NCBI RefSeq assembly: GCF_000241485.1 | Contig: NZ_JH584241.1 | Span: forward strand, 2,871,788 to 2,935,787 | Length of the DNA: 64,000 bases | Source: Sphingomonas sp. PAMC 26605 | GTDB lineage: Bacteria; Pseudomonadota; Alphaproteobacteria; Sphingomonadales; Sphingomonadaceae | Direction: 5' to 3' | In this document: positions 62,783 to 64,000 of the stretch, piece after piece | Layout: each line of letters starts with the position of its first letter | Numbering within the stretch: the first letter of the stretch is position 1 | The notes under the pieces: model-generated | The model's database searches: none | Seen by the model: only the letters and a program-made list of their open reading frames with translations | Told to the model about the DNA's origin: nothing | Made by a program: the position numbers and the translations under genes

Positions 62783-62797
62783 TTAACGGGGGAGATC

Positions 62798-64000
62798 ATG
62801 GTCCAGAAGAAACAACATCACACGCCTGTGCCGGTCTCCGGGACAGTGCTCGCGCTTCGCCAGGAGCTGGCGAGCGGGATGCGATCGCTCGCGCGTTTCG
62901 AGCTCGGTATCCGGTCGGTCGATGTCGTCGCCGGCACGGACGCGATATGGGCGATCATCCGGCGTCCCGGTTGTGGCGGCCTCGCACTGCGACTGGCGTA
63001 TTGTCCGGGGGGCGCGGCTGCGATCCGCAAACGCCGGGTACGCGCTGGTGAGCACGTCCGGATCGACGTGCGCAGCGCGATCGGGCTTCACGAGATCGTG
63101 CTGCGCGCCGACACGCTCGACCTCGCCGTGCTGCGCGCGACGATCCAGCTGACCCCGTCCGCGCCGTTGCTCGTGCCGTTCCACCCCCGCGACGTCTACC
63201 CGCTCGGCCAGCATGACGACCCTCTCTCCGCACAGGGGCGGGTCGAGGCGGCGCAGCGCGGTCTGAACAGCGGGATCAGCTTTTTTCATCTCGACGCGCC
63301 CGCGTTCGGTAGCGTGCTCTATTTCCAGAACCTTACCGCGCTGAACGCGTACTTTGCCGGAACCGGCACCAAGCCCGATGCAGCGGTCGGTGGGGAATGG
63401 CCAGAGCTCGGCTATCTCCCGCCGACCCCGCCGCAGAGCGGGACGCCGCCGACCAACCCGCTGTCCGCCGACGTCGCGGTCACCATGTCGGACGCGATCC
63501 TGGTCCTGCACGACGATACGGCGTGCGACGAACAGGACATGGCGCGGCGCTTCCTGCAGATGCTCGGCGCGGCGTATCGCCAGCTCGAAGCGCCGCCGAC
63601 CGACTATCGCGACTGGGTGTGGCGCGCCGAGAAAACGCTGAACGATCTGCAGACCGCGCCCGAGGCGACGATCCGGCATTACGGCCACACCTACATCCAC
63701 CCCTACACCGCCTCGGAATATCCCGACGTGATGGTGCAGATGTCGCTCGTCGCGGCGCTGCGCGACTATGCCGCCTGGACCCAAGAAGATATCGCGCTCG
63801 AGGACGAACTCAAGCGCAGCCTCGTCAAGTTCCACGATACCAAGCTCAATACGATGCGGCGCTATCTCCCCAATGTCGGGCGCGACAAGGACAAGCTCGC
63901 GGTCGACAGCTGGTATCTGTATCACCCGCTGCTCAATCTCGGTCGCCTCGCTCTCGACGGCGATGCCCGGGCGAAGCGCCTTTTCCTCGGCTCGCTCGAC
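62798..64000 (+). CDS. Large hypothetical protein, runs off right edge
   Basis: At least 401 codons from the ATG at 62798 (GGGGGAG about 4 bases upstream). No signal peptide. The N-terminal 130 residues are predicted beta-rich (ELGIRSVDVVAGTDAIW, then EIVLRADTLDLAVLRATIQL), followed by a mixed region with SGISFFHLDAPAFGSVLYFQ and, from about residue 270, a helical part with WVWRAEKTLNDL, IRHYGHTYIHPYTASEYPD and WYLYHPLLNLGRLAL. The helical half could be an (alpha/alpha)6 toroid as in some glycoside hydrolases, but no family is recognised. Composition is typical of the rest of the window, not AT-rich. Confidence 0.75.
   Translation, partial: MVQKKQHHTPVPVSGTVLALRQELASGMRSLARFELGIRSVDVVAGTDAIWAIIRRPGCGGLALRLAYCPGGAAAIRKRRVRAGEHVRIDVRSAIGLHEIVLRADTLDLAVLRATIQLTPSAPLLVPFHPRDVYPLGQHDDPLSAQGRVEAAQRGLNSGISFFHLDAPAFGSVLYFQNLTALNAYFAGTGTKPDAAVGGEWPELGYLPPTPPQSGTPPTNPLSADVAVTMSDAILVLHDDTACDEQDMARRFLQMLGAAYRQLEAPPTDYRDWVWRAEKTLNDLQTAPEATIRHYGHTYIHPYTASEYPDVMVQMSLVAALRDYAAWTQEDIALEDELKRSLVKFHDTKLNTMRRYLPNVGRDKDKLAVDSWYLYHPLLNLGRLALDGDARAKRLFLGSLD

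Larger units (their letters stand above)
60970..62785 (-). mobile_element. IS91-type insertion element, left-truncated at its 5' side
   Basis: Contains the transposase (61305-62483), the C-terminal part of the accessory tyrosine recombinase (62405-62782) overlapping it, and terminal hairpins at 60973-61044. The recombinase is cut at about 62783, where the ribosome site and start of the next plus-strand gene follow within 15 bases. So the element is not complete in this form. Outer limits are estimates. The transposase itself appears intact. Confidence 0.7.

Noticed and set aside
1-64000. CRISPR arrays, rRNA genes, replication origin
   Set aside because: No regular spaced repeats, no rRNA-like stretches and no DnaA-box cluster were seen while reading the window.

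Overview
The window is GC-rich, densely coding DNA from an alphaproteobacterium, most likely a Sphingomonas-type sphingomonad. The grounds are three TonB-dependent receptors plus part of a fourth (not counting other transport genes), LacI/LysR/TetR regulators beside catabolic operons, flavin-dependent halogenases inside a glycoside hydrolase operon, and small secreted proteins of a style common in this group. This is inferred from gene content and was not tested against a database.

Layout. (1) 1-16557 is an alpha-glucan (maltodextrin/starch-like) utilisation locus. On the minus strand are part of a TonB receptor, an MFS sugar transporter and a LacI regulator. Divergent from them is a seven-gene plus-strand operon: TonB receptor, halogenase, secreted GH13, cytoplasmic GH13, GH97, secreted esterase, second halogenase. 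From the first halogenase on, every gene overlaps the next by four bases. (2) 16644-22121 holds an SDR/Yellow-type/hydrolase group in which the hydrolase is frameshifted, a class A beta-lactamase-like protein without the usual Glu166, and a DUF72 gene. (3) 22122-24256 is a LysR regulator divergent from an aldo/keto reductase, followed by a DJ-1/PfpI remnant. (4) 24898-42633 is a peptide-flavoured region: M20, M28 and M3 peptidases and a large TonB receptor. Between them lies an unusual set of modifying enzymes: a TPR-sulfotransferase, two sulfotransferase-like paralogues, a TPR-aspartyl/asparaginyl beta-hydroxylase and a TauD-type dioxygenase. (5) 43041-52697 looks like an ester-catabolism region: LysR plus esterase, then a LacI regulator, TonB receptor, two esterases and a divergent acyl-CoA synthetase, with matching 14-bp dyads at the two promoters. 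(6) 53050-57022 is a TetR-controlled group with four copies of an ATACG-N3-CGTAT dyad, a tandem RidA-RidA protein, a frameshifted RidA gene and a DUF417 membrane protein. (7) 57179-60265 has a DUF3298-like secreted protein and a TPR/SPINDLY-type glycosyltransferase. (8) From 60732 to the right edge a 45-bp tRNA-Lys(CTT) 3' fragment probably marks the edge of an integrated element, followed by an IS91-type transposase with a truncated tyrosine recombinase and a large unrecognised gene cut by the window end.

How the parts fit. The alpha-glucan locus is a complete import-and-degrade set: receptors take up oligosaccharide, a periplasmic GH13 and GH97 trim it, MFS imports it, and a cytoplasmic GH13 finishes it. 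The two halogenases are the unexplained component. The modification-enzyme cluster at 32096-38461 beside a TonB receptor and three peptidases is the best candidate for an undescribed system. Decay is visible at six or more places (frameshifts and gene remnants). Some of these could be sequencing errors in homopolymers rather than biology.
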